DNA from: Microthyrium microscopicum
Lineage: Eukaryota; Ascomycota; Dothideomycetes; Microthyriales; Microthyriaceae
DNA: 64,000 nucleotides
NCBI GenBank assembly: GCA_010405405.1
Contig: MU004239.1
Location: 1,104,713-1,168,712, forward strand
Direction of reading: 5' to 3'
The number at the start of each line of letters is the position of its first letter. The stretch's first letter is position 1. Below are positions 1 through 11,049 of this stretch, in pieces. The notes beneath the pieces are model-generated. The model was not told where the DNA came from. It did not search any database and saw only the letters and a program-made list of their open reading frames with translations. A program made the position numbers and the translations under genes.

Positions 1-1140
1 TGACGGTGGGATGAAATCATTCAAATATTGATCAATATCAAAATGGATGTTCTCAGCGGCAGGGAGCTTTGAAAAGAAAGACATCTATACAGACAACGAG
101 AACTTGAATGATGTGATGAGGACTATTGAAAAGGTATTGAATCAAGAGTATTGTGAAATGCATTCATCGCCACACCAGGGAGTGAAAGGATATAACAATT
201 CAACATTGTATTGTTTGTGCCACATAACTCTCAAAGGCAATGCAGAAAGGCCTTCGGCAAGAAAGTTGTGCATCGGTCCCATGCCATGACGAACGCAGTT
301 CACTTTCTTTTGTACAATGTGACAGAATGTGATTGTAAAGCTTCATGCGTGAAGTTGATTTTGGCATCGTAATAAGAATCATAATGAACGAATCAGAGCG
401 GTTGTAATAACGTAATGAATCCAAGGAGGCAATCCGCGCCTCATGCGTACAAATACAGAACCAAAGTCCTGGATAGTATGAAAACAGGTTGCCCGAGTTG
501 AATGTATGTTTTTCGGGCGACAATAAACTTTTCCTTAATTTTCTTGAGCGTTTGTCCTGGTGCGATCAGTTGTGAATGCCTACCGGTTCATACAGAAGTG
601 TTGCCTTTGGAGCTACAAAAAGCTTAAACTGTCCACCTTGAGGCTTTGCTAGCAATGTCTTACGGGCCAAGGGAAGAAACTTTCTTAAGAAGAAAGCGCC
701 CTTGATTTTGTCCATTCATTGTCCAGCAAGCACCTATGCTAATGATGTATAAATAATGCAACGCATACGGACTCAGGACTGATATAAAACAGACGGAACT
801 CGACTGAGATCCAAAGGAATTTCGGAACATATATATAAATTCTATTTTCCTCATGAGCACTCACTTATGGTCCATGCTAGAAGTTGATTCGACATCATAT
901 ATCGTCACCAGAGCTGCTGAATCACAAAGGAGCAATGATAACCATTCGTGGTCCATCTACATACTCATTTTGAACTTGTTGTGCTTCGGCTTTCGGGCAT
1001 TTTTTAGACATTATCGCCTCGCTTGCTTCGCCCAGCGGGCTCCCCATCTCCATCATTGATCGTCGCTTGCGCTTGGAATCTGCGATTAATGGTCTTCATC
1101 GTCATCCATCTCCAGTATCGCTTTCGTCATCTTGTACCGC
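1..1140. other. No gene recognised
   Basis: Only short open frames with no recognisable protein pattern occur here on either strand. The right part is presumably the 3' untranslated and terminator region of the F-box gene that ends at 1141 on the minus strand. No repeat or RNA gene was seen. Confidence 0.5.
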
Positions 1141-2903
1141 TCAGTCGAAGTCTTGTCTCCGCCAAGCTTGGACTCGTTGCCCCCCTTCCTCAGTCTTTGC
1201 GATGGATTGAGCCACAGACTTCTTGGGTATTTTGATGCCAGGCCAGACACGCCAAAGCCTCTTAGGGTGGATCCTAGCAATGTCGTCGAACATGCTAGAG
1301 AGGAAGTTTTTGTCTATAGCTGGCAAGTGGCCCAGACCAGGAACGTTGTTCAAAGTAAACTCATTCTTTTCTGGGATTGCAGTCATCTGAACCAGCAAAG
1401 CCAACGCGCGGGGACACTGCAGCACATGCTCCAGCGCCTTGTCTCGGTGCATCGCCTTGTCCACATTGGGTGAGACAGCTGTCTCAACACTTCCAAAGTA
1501 GGACCAAACGCCCTCCACATGCTGTGGGTATTTGTGTGCACAACAGGCACGGCACGAGTATTTATAGGTCATATCTTTGGCGCCAGCGCGGAAATCTGCA
1601 AGATTCGTCAGTACCTGATCGGTTAAGTTTGACGATGACTGAGTTTAAACTCACCAGCCGGGCTTGCGAATTCGAGCTTCGGCAGGCCAATGGTGACCTG
1701 TCGTGGCGAGATTATGCTGCCAATGTGACTAGGTGGGCGTATTTGAGTGCCAAAGGTATTGTCGAGTCTCTCAAAGCGTCTGATCCATTCCGGCGGGAAA
1801 TCACGCTTGCATTGTTTCGTAGATGTAATGATCGTAATGCCTCGAACACTTGGACAAATGGTACCGGGAAACACTTCGAAATAGCCTGGCTGAGCAGTGA
1901 TGATGGGGTCGTTTGCATATTTGGCAACGCCATATGGCTTTTTTGACTTCTGCGAGTCATTAGTATCGACATCTTTGATAGAGGGTCTAATACTGAGCTT
2001 ACAGGACGCAATGGCATGTTTTGCAAATAAGATGGATTGACAGAGATCAAGGATACATCTAGGCTGCGCTCATTCTCAGTACAGCATCGTTCTGTTCAGC
2101 ATGTTAGTGAAGTTGTTCGAGAGCTCCATTGGCCACTAGCGGACGAAAAGCTAGCATGCTCCCATCTTCGCTACTTGTAGTTGAAGAGATGGAGGCCATG
2201 AGACTCGAACATGGAAGCAGAATGTTTCGTAAGCAAACTGGCATCGGAAGAACTCACCCAAGGTCGGAAGAAACAAATAATGGCCCTCATGCTGAGTTTT
2301 ACGGAGTGGGCATGACTTGGCGACACACAAACGGCCACGCAACAAAGTAATGAGCTCATCCGGGGTGATGTTCTTGGCAGCTCCAGTACGAAGCAAAGCA
2401 CACAGCACAGATGGAGCATGCTTCTTGATGAACTCGAGCTTTGCGAATTGTCTTTGAGTCAATTAGTATTGATCAGCCGTCGGGTAATGTTCTACAACTT
2501 ACGCGGTCGATGAGATCAGCACACGAGCCTTGTTGCTGGTAAGTGAGAATGCCAGGAGTGAACCCAAGTCTAATTGCTCAATGACGATGAACTGTAGTTC
2601 AACCGACAGTCGGTCAATGTTGCCCAAAGTGGGTAGACCAGATTTGTTGGTCGCATCGGTATGGTCGTATGGCTCAAAAAGGCTACCAATGACAGTTGAA
2701 TGCTCCTCAGGATGGAAGTCTAAAACTTCGTTGAAGCGATGGCAGAATTGTAACAGAAGCTGATATATATAGCGATCTTCTTCGTACGTAGCGAACGGTT
2801 TGATTTTGGTGCCGCAATCCTCGAGTTCGAAGCCATTTGCACGCAGAGAGCTAGCGAGTTCTGCACTCAACATCGAAGGGTTTTGGGAGGCTATCTCGGA
2901 CAT
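1141..2903 (-). CDS. F-box domain protein (five exons)
   Basis: Likely a substrate adaptor of an SCF-type ubiquitin ligase; the substrate is unknown. Proposed exons, in transcript order, are 2903-2503, 2451-2258, 2091-2003, 1949-1655 and 1595-1141; they join in frame to 477 residues. The start at 2903 is the Met before SEIASQNPS; an upstream in-frame Met at 3116 is less likely. The F-box is near residues 110-135 (DRLSVELQFIVIEQLDLGSL). It is followed by a pattern common in fungal F-box proteins: LEFIKKHAPSVLCALLRTGAA, a Cys-containing stretch, FLPTL, then ERCC created exactly by the 2092-2257 splice. A CRACCAHKY motif lies further on. Splice sites have GTAAGT/GTGAGT donors and CTAAT-type branch sites. 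The 166-bp third intron is oversized. Family assignment is firm; exon ends come from splice rules and are not proven. Confidence 0.8.
2092..2257 (-). repeat. Oversized intron with introner-like block
   Basis: This is intron 2 (between exons 2 and 3) of the F-box gene, 166 bp against about 50-60 bp for its other introns. On the transcript strand, the stretch at 2214-2161 begins TTCGAGT..CATGGC..CCATC and continues into an inverted repeat (CCATCTCTTC / GAAGATGGG). By eye its first part matches the block at 13308-13340 in an intron of the Zn2Cys6 gene at about three quarters of positions, in the same sense orientation. It may be an older member of that family; the similarity is weak enough that chance is not excluded. 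Confidence 0.4.
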
Positions 2904-3372
2904 GACGAAGGGAAATCGAAAAGTGGACCGAGGGGGATCGGAGAGTAGAGAAATTTGAGCGTCTGAAATGAAGCAAAGCGCTGAATGGAGTGGCGAGAAA
3001 TCCAAGACTTGAAGAGAGTTGTGTTTGGGATCAAGGTTAGGACTGGAAATACAAAGAGGGTTCAAGCGCTGGTGGAAATGCTTTAGACCGCGCAGCAGAG
3101 TGACTGAGAAGATCATCTATTAAGTTGATCGGCACCTTGAGTTGTCGTTTAGAGGTGTATATAAGATCACTGCCAGTGACCGGCGAGTAGGTGAAGAAGC
3201 GGTACCTGAGCAGTCACCAACGTAAACATGCAGTCGCCACAAAGATTATTTGGTAGAACGGTCAGAGAACATCCATAGAATGATGAAAATCTCAAACAGA
3301 AAAGGATATGAGAAGCAAAGGGCCTTCCCGATTGAACTTCGTACCTGTCATTGCAAATGCTATATCATATCC

Positions 3373-5286
3373 CTAATCGTCCAAAGGCGTCGGTTTGCCA
3401 GCACCCTTCGGCCGCCTAGCACCGCCCTTGAAATGCTTCTTCCCATTCCGTCTCAGATCCGCTGGATCAATATCATTCTCCAGTGCCACCATCGTTCGCT
3501 GTTTGCGCCCCGTCAACTGTTTCTTTCCCTGCTCCGAGTATTGATAGCTGAAGGGCATCCGTAGATGACCTGCGTTACCCTGTCGACCAAAGAACGTCCT
3601 ATCGATTGATGCAGTCTTCTGACCTCGTAGCGGCGCATCTTGTAATGAGATCTCATCCGCATCCATCGCTACTGAATTTACATCCGAGTCTGCTACACTC
3701 TCCATCTCGGCCAGGTGACCACGGCGGCGTGCAGGTAAATGTGCATCATCGTAGAGCTCGCGGTTGAAGTGGAGAGCGTCAATTTCTGGGTCGGCGGGTG
3801 GAGGTGTGCAGAACAGGAGTTTGCCTTTGACATAGTCTTTGAGGATGTAGCGAGCAGCGCGCGACTCATCGGGTGAGCCCATGCCTTGAGTGGCGAAACC
3901 ACGGGCTGTTGCATAGGCGCGGAGAACTTCGCTGCCAGTGGGGACGCCTAGACCACCTTCTTCTTGAGCACGGATCTTGATTTTCATTCCGTAGACTGCT
4001 TCAAGAAAGCGTTTTGGGATCCGTGAGGCTACAATGCCAGCGGGGCCAGTGAATTCTCGTAGTTGATCGATGGGGAGAACGCCGTTGCATACAAGTTCAG
4101 CTTTGGTAGTTGCGAAGTTAGGAAATACTAGACCGGGACAATCGCAGAGGATGACTTCTTCGCTGAGATGAATGGTCTGAAAGTGCTTTGTTTTTCCTGG
4201 TGTTGCTGATACTGATACTTTCTTGGCGCCTATGAGAGCGTTGATTGTTGAGGACTTGCCGACGTTGGGATAACCAACTAATCCTATCGACGTCTTTCGA
4301 GGAGCTTCTCCCTCTTTAAGTTGTATCTTCGGCGCGCGCTCCAGAAATAGTGCTTCCAGTTCATCCGTGGTCAGTATTCGTGTCCTATTATCTTCAGAAT
4401 CTCGTGGCTCTGTTTCTTCCTGCGGTTCCAACTTTTTTGGTACCTCAACCTCGTCTTCATCCTCATAGGATCCTTCGCTATCGTCGGACTCTTCTGCGGC
4501 TGCTCGTGCTTCATTCATTTCCTTGGCCAGTTCTGCAGAGAAAAATGTGTAGTTGATTCCCTCATTTTCGAAATAATCCGCCCATGCTTGTCGTTGCTCC
4601 AGCGTCATCATATCGGCTTTGTTGACAAGTAGTAAGTTGTTTTTCCGTGCATCCACTTCCTTGACGTACTTGTCTAAATCGTCAGATCGAAACATGAGCG
4701 GATTCCGGGCATCGACAATTTGAACTACCAAATCCGAACGTTCAATGACTCGCCATAGTTGTCTCCATACCTCGATATTGCGTTCAAAGGGAGTAAGTAG
4801 TAAGTCGTTGATTTCTTGTAGTTCAGCCAGACCGCGTCGCCATTCCAAAAGTGAGGTTCGCTCTCGATCATCGAGTTCTTGTGGCGTTGTTTTGTCATCC
4901 CAATGAGGTCTTCGGGGGACGGTTAAGCGATTGTGGTTATCCTTGTGTCTTTTCTTGGTTGCGCGTTCCTCGGCCGCTGAAAGTAAATATGGGTTCTTCT
5001 GGTCGACATGCACGATCTTGACGTTGTTCATCTTTTCAGCAGTGAAATCTGTTCCGGCGAGCTCCGCTGTATTGAGAAATTCATCCAAAGCGCCTTGTTC
5101 TGTAACACTGCGCATCTTGACCCAAGCCGCCTCTTGTTTCTCGTTTGTGACGTATTTTTCGCCCAGCTGATTTGTACGGTGTATAGCATTTCCTCGATGC
5201 ATGTTGGAGCTTTTGTTCTTGCCGAAGCGATCGTTCATTAGGCTGTTGCCCAAACCGACCGAGTTCTTGGACTTTGGGAGCACCAT
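3373..5286 (-). CDS. LSG1: Large-subunit GTPase 1 (LSG1), 60S ribosome maturation
   Basis: Single-exon gene of 637 residues. In yeast Lsg1 is the cytoplasmic GTPase that releases the export adaptor Nmd3 from the pre-60S subunit. The G motifs are in the circularly permuted order of the YlqF/YawG family: NKAD (G4) at residues 222-225, SA (G5) near 250, GYPNVGKSS (G1) at 338-346, a switch threonine near 362 and DCPG (G3) at 382-385. The N-terminus (MVLPKSKNSVGLGN, then HRTNQLGEKY) matches the family start, which supports the chosen Met. An acidic insert lies at about 265-300. The C-terminal tail is basic (KKHFKGGARRPKG), as expected for a ribosome-binding factor. It shares a 652-bp divergent promoter region with the eEF3 gene. 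Identification is confident. Confidence 0.96.
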   Translation of the reverse strand: MVLPKSKNSVGLGNSLMNDRFGKNKSSNMHRGNAIHRTNQLGEKYVTNEKQEAAWVKMRSVTEQGALDEFLNTAELAGTDFTAEKMNNVKIVHVDQKNPYLLSAAEERATKKRHKDNHNRLTVPRRPHWDDKTTPQELDDRERTSLLEWRRGLAELQEINDLLLTPFERNIEVWRQLWRVIERSDLVVQIVDARNPLMFRSDDLDKYVKEVDARKNNLLLVNKADMMTLEQRQAWADYFENEGINYTFFSAELAKEMNEARAAAEESDDSEGSYEDEDEVEVPKKLEPQEETEPRDSEDNRTRILTTDELEALFLERAPKIQLKEGEAPRKTSIGLVGYPNVGKSSTINALIGAKKVSVSATPGKTKHFQTIHLSEEVILCDCPGLVFPNFATTKAELVCNGVLPIDQLREFTGPAGIVASRIPKRFLEAVYGMKIKIRAQEEGGLGVPTGSEVLRAYATARGFATQGMGSPDESRAARYILKDYVKGKLLFCTPPPADPEIDALHFNRELYDDAHLPARRRGHLAEMESVADSDVNSVAMDADEISLQDAPLRGQKTASIDRTFFGRQGNAGHLRMPFSYQYSEQGKKQLTGRKQRTMVALENDIDPADLRRNGKKHFKGGARRPKGAGKPTPLDD

Positions 5287-5938
5287 ATTGGCGGTTGGAA
5301 GGGATTGTGTGAGTATCAGAATGGTGTATGCGAAAAGCTGAAGTTACTCTCGATATAAGGAGTCGGGTGAGGTTTGTCAGCAAATGGGTATGGTGGTTGT
5401 TGTTGTAGAAATGTCTAGATTGGCGATGAGGTTGGCGGCGCTGAGGTCAGAATTAATTCAGAGTGACAGCAACCACCCAAAAAGTAAGTACAGTTGCCCC
5501 ACGTTCAACAATTCTTCTATGGAAGAAATTGGGTGAGGGGCAAACTAACCTACCTGTATATTGTAGGTGGTTTATCCAGGTAAGAACTGTATGTGGTATA
5601 ATGAAGGGTATAAAAGACCCCACTAAGGAAAGTGGGACTACCGCGGTTGGTTGGCTCGCGGATCCGATACCAGAAAATTTCACAGGCCTGGCTCAGCCCA
5701 ACAAGGCAAGCCTAATCTAAAATAAAATATTATCTCTGTCATTTTCGGTCAACCTGAAAATATTACAGTCCTACAACCTTCAACTTGTTTGTCGCCTACA
5801 TTCACCGCTTTCTGTGACGTCTCTATATTCTTCTCCGCTCGCTTGCGGAGCGCATTTCAGGCGCGCTTCAAGCCCATTCCCCTTTCTTCCTCAAGCGTCC
5901 CGAAATCCACCGCCTTCGTAATCTACAGCTTGTAGACG
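5287..5938. promoter_or_regulatory. Divergent intergenic region between LSG1 and eEF3
   Basis: 652 bp between two divergently transcribed translation genes, so it should hold both promoters. The last 180 bp before the eEF3 start are C/T-rich on the plus strand, typical of highly expressed fungal genes. It also contains two hairpins, near 5492-5546 and 5618-5638. No TATA box was convincingly placed. Confidence 0.5.
5492..5546. repeat. Imperfect 55-bp hairpin, possible miniature element relic
   Basis: The outer arms read AGTTGCCCC on the left and GGGGCAAACT on the right. An inner palindrome (CAATTCTTC, TAT, GGAAGAAATTG) fills most of the middle. A second short hairpin (CCCACT..AGTGGG) follows at 5618-5638. 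The structure could be a decayed miniature transposon or a transcribed hairpin in the shared promoter. No second copy was found in this window. Confidence 0.35.
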
Positions 5939-8900
5939 ATGCCACATCACGAATCACCTCCGATGGCCTCTCGAATCGCTGTCAAATCAGACAGCGCCGC
6001 GCCTTCACCGGCCGACGTTTCCGCACTTCTCACTACAATCCTCAATACCGACAAATCACAAGAATCCTTAGACGCCGCATATGCTCTCACAGATCTGTTT
6101 TTGAACACCGTAGGCTTTCGTGGACTCAACGGATATGGCATATTCGAAGAAATCCGCAAAGCATCCACAAACAAGAAGAATGCCGGCTCACGGGAGGGTG
6201 CTATGTTTGCACTCGGCGCCCTTTTTGAGCGATTCCCTCCACAGATCCCGATAAGCGAAGTTGTTTTCATGATAGAGCACGAAAATCTGGTCGCGATAAC
6301 ACTCGATGGGCTAGCGGACAAGATTCCTGCCACGAGAGAATCCGCTCAATATGCTCTGGATGCCCTCTTTGCCAACTTGAAGTGCGAGGCTCTCGCTTAC
6401 GGATTTCTCCCTGCTTTGAAGAGATATCTTGACAAATCTACCAGCAAATGGCAAGGGACTGTCGGTGCTCTGTCATTTCTTGCGAAAATGGCGGAGAAGG
6501 CCAAGATGGGTAGCGGTACCAAGGAAGAAGAAAGTCAAAAGGATTTCCTACGAGCCTCCATGGGACGTCGTCTTGATGGACTTATACCAGTCGTTGAGAA
6601 TGGAATGCACGATCTCAAATCCGAGGTTTCCAAACAAGCTATCAAGACCATGCTTTCCCTCACCACCCTTCTACAGAACGACGACGTTATTCCACGGATA
6701 CCTCAACTTCTCAAAGCTATGGAGAAACCATCAACCGAGACTCTTCAAAAAGCAATTCAGGTTCTTTCTCATACAACATTTGTTGCCGAAGTAGATTCGC
6801 CAGTGCTCGCCCTCGTCACTCCACTACTTGAACGTTCATTGAATACTCCTACCACAGCACAAGAAGTGCTTCGACAGACTGTTGTTGTCATTGAAAATCT
6901 TACAAAACTGGTTCATGATCCGATTGAGGCTCGAGCATTTTTGCCAAAGCTACAGCCTGGTGTGAATCGTGTCATTGTAGGAGCATCATTGCCAGAAGTA
7001 CGTGAACTTGCTACTCGAACCCTTGTTGTTATGGACAAGGCCATGGCAGGTGAAGGTGGTCGCAAAGGTGTCATTGAGAGAATCACCGCTGAAGACGTAC
7101 TTTCGACGTTAGATCTCATTGTCAAAAAAGACGCCAAGTTTGCCAATTATCCCGGAGATGCAGATACCTGGAAGTCAACCAGACTTTATATAACCAATAT
7201 TCTAGCTGAACTTGTTAATCAGCGCACCTTGGAACGTATACCTCTTTTCATTGCACCCTATATCAAACCACTTCTGTTTGTCGACAACTCAGACTCAATA
7301 GCTGAACAAGTTCAAAAGCACTTCGTCGCTGAAGATGAAAAGAAATTTGGAGAGCCACCGAAAGACGATGATGGCGAAACCGAAATCGTTAATGCTAATT
7401 TCTCTCTCGGTTACGGTGGTATGCTTCTTCTTTCGCACACCAATTTACGATTACTCAAAGGTCACCGATATGGTCTTTGTGGTCGAAATGGTGCTGGAAA
7501 GTCTACTCTTATGCGAAGTATTGCGGAAGGGAAACTTGAAGGGTTTCCTCCACAGGATGAAGTCCGAACATGCTTTGTCGAGCACAATCAAGGCGAAGAC
7601 GCCGATATTACCATCTTGGAATACTGTCTCAAGGATCCTAGACTAGTCGATGAAGGAAAAGATCGGATATCCAAGGTTTTGGACGAAGTAGGATTCGATG
7701 CTGGACCTGAAGGACGACAAAATCACAAAGTCGGCTCTCTATCTGGTGGTTGGAAGATGAAGTTGGCTTTGGCCAGAGCCGTACTGATGCGTGCGGATGT
7801 CTTCCTACTCGATGAACCTACAAATCATCTTGATGTCAAGAACGTTGCCTGGCTCCAGGATTATCTGAGAACACATACCGAAATCACCAGTCTCATCGTT
7901 TCTCACGACTCTGGATTTTTGGATGCTGTTTGCACTGATATCTATCACTATGAAAGCAAAAGACTTGTCCACTACAAGGGCAATCTTGCTGATTTTGTCA
8001 AAGTACGACCTGAAGGCAAGACATACTACACACTCTCTGCTAGTCAGGCTCAGCTCAAGTTCCCGGCTCCTGGTATCCTTACTGGTGTCAAATCTCACAG
8101 CAGAGCCATTCTACGAATGACCAATTGCACATTCACCTATCCTGGGACTCCCAAGCCGTCTCTTTCAGACGTAAGCTGTCATATCTCGCTTTCATCCCGT
8201 GTCGCTATCATTGGTGCCAATGGTGCCGGAAAATCAACACTTCTCAAAGTTTTGACAGGTGAAGTCATTCCTCAAGAAGGCAAGGTTGAGAAACATCCCA
8301 ATCTACGTATTGGATATATCAAACAGCACGCATTGGAGCACGTGGAAATGCACATGGAGAAAACTCCTAACCAGTATCTCCAATGGCGTTATGCGAATGG
8401 TGATGATCGCGAAGTCTTCATGAAACAAACCCGTATCTTGACAGACGAGGATAAAGCGCAAATGGAGAAGCCGATCGATCTTGGCGATGGACGTGGTGCT
8501 CGATTCCTCGAAGCCTTAATCGGAAGACAGAAATGGAAGAAGACCTTCCAATACGAAGTGTAAGTCCGCTCAACCATTCCTTAATCTCAGCAGCTAACCT
8601 GTCTCAGAAAATGGCGCCATCAATTACCAAAATACAACACCCAAGTCTCCCGTGAAACTCTCCTCGAATGGGGTTTCCAAAAACTCGTCCAAGAATTCGA
8701 CGATCACGAATCTTCCCGTGAAGGTCTAGGTTACCGTATCCTTGAGCCAAAGGTCATCGCCCAGCACTTTGAAGACTGTGGTCTCGACCAAGACATTGCC
8801 AACCACACCCTCATCTCCGGTCTATCCGGTGGTCAAAAAGTCAAAGTCGTCCTCGCTTCTTCTCTCTGGAACAACCCACATATCCTCATCCTCGACGAAC

Positions 8901-9352
8901 CTACCAACTTCATTGACCGTGAAACTCTCGGTGCGCTCTCCGTTGGTATCCGTGACTTCCGCGGCGGCGTGGTCATGATCTCGCATAGTGAAGAATTTGT
9001 TGGCGCCCTCTGTCCAGAGCAATGGCATGTTGCCGACGGCCGCGTAGCACACAAGGGCCATTTGGCCGTCGCGCTCGATCGCTTTGAAGATCGTAGTGGT
9101 GTCAGCTCAGGTGTGAGCTCCAAAGTGTCTAGTGCAGTAGCTAGTGCGGCTGCATCTGCGGCAGCAAGCGCAGCAAACTCAGAAGCGGAAGGCGGTGGAG
9201 ACATGAAGTTCCGCGCGCGTAAAAAGAAGAAGTTGACGCGTGCGCAATTGAAGGATCGGGAGGTTAGGCGGCGTTTGAGACATATCGAGTGGTTGAACTC
9301 GCCCAAGGGTACACCGGTGCCTTTGAACACGGATGATGAGGCTGATGATTGA
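5939..9352 (+). CDS. TEF3: Translation elongation factor 3 (eEF3)
   Basis: Fungal ABC-type ATPase that binds the ribosome and promotes E-site tRNA release and late translocation. Exons are 5939-8559 and 8608-9352, joined in frame to 1121 residues; the 48-bp intron has a GTAAGT donor and CTAAC branch site. HEAT-like repeats fill roughly residues 40-330. ABC1 has Walker A GRNGAGKST near 514, signature LSGGW near 600 and Walker B LLDEPTNHLD near 621. ABC2 has Walker A GANGAGKST near 758, signature LSGGQ near 944 and LILDEPTNFID near 967. The region between the two ABC2 motifs should hold the family's chromodomain-like insert. The tail is lysine-rich (RARKKKKLTRAQ). At 1121 residues it is longer than yeast eEF3 (1044), partly because of a Ser/Ala-rich stretch before the basic tail. 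A second Met at 5963 is an alternative start. Confidence 0.97.
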
Positions 9353-11049
9353 TTGCGGTGGTTGATATCAACTCATGTGGGCTTGTGGTGAAAAGTGTTT
9401 TTCTTGTCTTTTGCATGGGCGGTGTCTTTTGGCGCGTTTCGTTATGGAAAACGGGAATAGGGATTGGATACTATATAGACTTGATGATCGAACAACTACT
9501 ACTTAGAAGGATGAATGCTACGCTAGACTTTTACTGTTTTGTATGAATATCAATCGGCTCTTCTGGTAGCTGACGTGCTCTCAGTTACTATCAGCCGGAC
9601 AACTCATATCATTCGTTATTAGCGGCGGTTTGATCGTGCGTATGGTACAGGTACCTAGGTACGCTGTAAACGGGTTGACAGTACAGACATTAGGTTATAG
9701 ATGCACGTATACCTGGCCAACGGCATGGCAACATAAATGGCGTACTCCATCGACTCTGATGGCGCCCAGACACTAAGTGCTTCATTTGCGTTAATGGGTG
9801 TTCGGATTGGGAATATTTATTAGTTAAGATGGGATTTAAATCACCTTTTGGCTGGCAGCGTTGGTGGTAGCCATCAGAGTTGATAGAAGTACGCGATTTA
9901 TTTTGCCATGCCGTTGCTAGTCATCACCTTCAATGCTTGCGAGTCACTGCCAAGTTGATACCTACGGAGGATACCCATTAAGTCATCAGTGGAGTATCAA
10001 AACTCGGTTTTTCGAGCTATCTACCTAAGGTAGGGTGTAAAAAAAAGATACGACTCGGGCCAATGTCGCTGGCCAGCGAATCTCACTTGACTGCTTTTCC
10101 TTTGACCGTCGATATTCTCCGAGTATAAATGAAAGTCCTCAAATATACACCGGTGTATAACCACTTTCGTGAACAAGAACATCCAATAACTCCGCGAGTG
10201 ACATGACCCTTTGAACAATGAGAGATCAGGTCCGATAGTTGTATGGCGAGAAGCATTTCAGGCGTCATAGATCGACAGGTAAGCGGTTGGAGACTATGTT
10301 CGATCAGCTTTAATCCAGAATAATGAACAGAGAAAAAGACGCTTTATATTTGTTAGAGTTTAGCTGTCATCAGATTTAGCGTATCACACACATATTAGAT
10401 GCTATGATTCAAGGCAAGAGTTTCTAGACGCCAAACCATCTGTTTCGTGCCGTACTCACACAGGGACATGATTGCTATCTTATTGCCCATTCTAAAGTTG
10501 GAGTTTGATTTTCTGCTCTGTTTATGCTAGGATGAGTTGCTCACAGTCTCTTACAAAAGTGGCTGAATAATGTAGGTACCTTACCGAGAACAACTACCAC
10601 CATACAGCGGTCAAGAACCTAATGAGATGGCAACATCAACGAAGTGACAATCATCGACATCAATCGTAACGCGAATTATCTTGAACCATGCTCCAAGCAC
10701 GTGCTTTTTCCCATGTCTCACTCCAGAGTCTCGAGTTCTTGACTTTTAGAGGCACGGTCATTCTGCTATTGGTAAGCAAAAGCCATACGGTAACCCCGAT
10801 TTAGTTAGCAATTTAACGTCCGCCGAAATCCGAGCAAGCCGAGCCTGAAGATCTGCTCTTTTCTGAAAGAACCATTCATGTATGACACGGTGCAAGGAGT
10901 GCATAGCGCAAGATCATGACTAATTCTGAATGCTCAACATGCTGATGCTTGAACAGCTGCTCGTGTTACTGGAAGTTTTGATGCGTCTGTCACCACAATC
11001 ACCCTGAAGGACTGAAGCGCGTACAGAAGGACTGAAGCGCATACAAAGA
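9353..11049. other. Gene-free stretch holding a MITE
   Basis: About 1.7 kb without a convincing gene. It holds the 3' flank of eEF3, the MITE at 9718-9916, and the upstream region of the Zn2Cys6 gene. A short direct repeat (GAAGGACTGAAGCGC, twice, ending just before 11042) lies within 50 bp of that gene's start codon. Confidence 0.5.
9718..9916. mobile_element. MITE with about 48-bp terminal inverted repeats
   Basis: A 199-bp element without coding capacity. The left end starts CAACGGCATGGCA and the right end is its complement, TGCCATGCCGTTG. Read inward, the two ends stay alignable for about 48 bp (..ATAAAT.GCGTACT..ATC.ACTCTGATGGC), with roughly 85% identity by eye. The centre is A/T-rich and unrelated. 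This is the structure of a non-autonomous DNA transposon. A clear target-site duplication could not be read, so the superfamily is unassigned and the outer ends may be a few bases off. Partial relatives lie at 14657-14737, 55150-55230 and possibly 57670-57865. Confidence 0.75.

Noticed and set aside
5463-5720. 85-codon plus-strand frame upstream of eEF3
   Set aside because: It spans the hairpins, has no protein-like pattern and lies in the promoter region.
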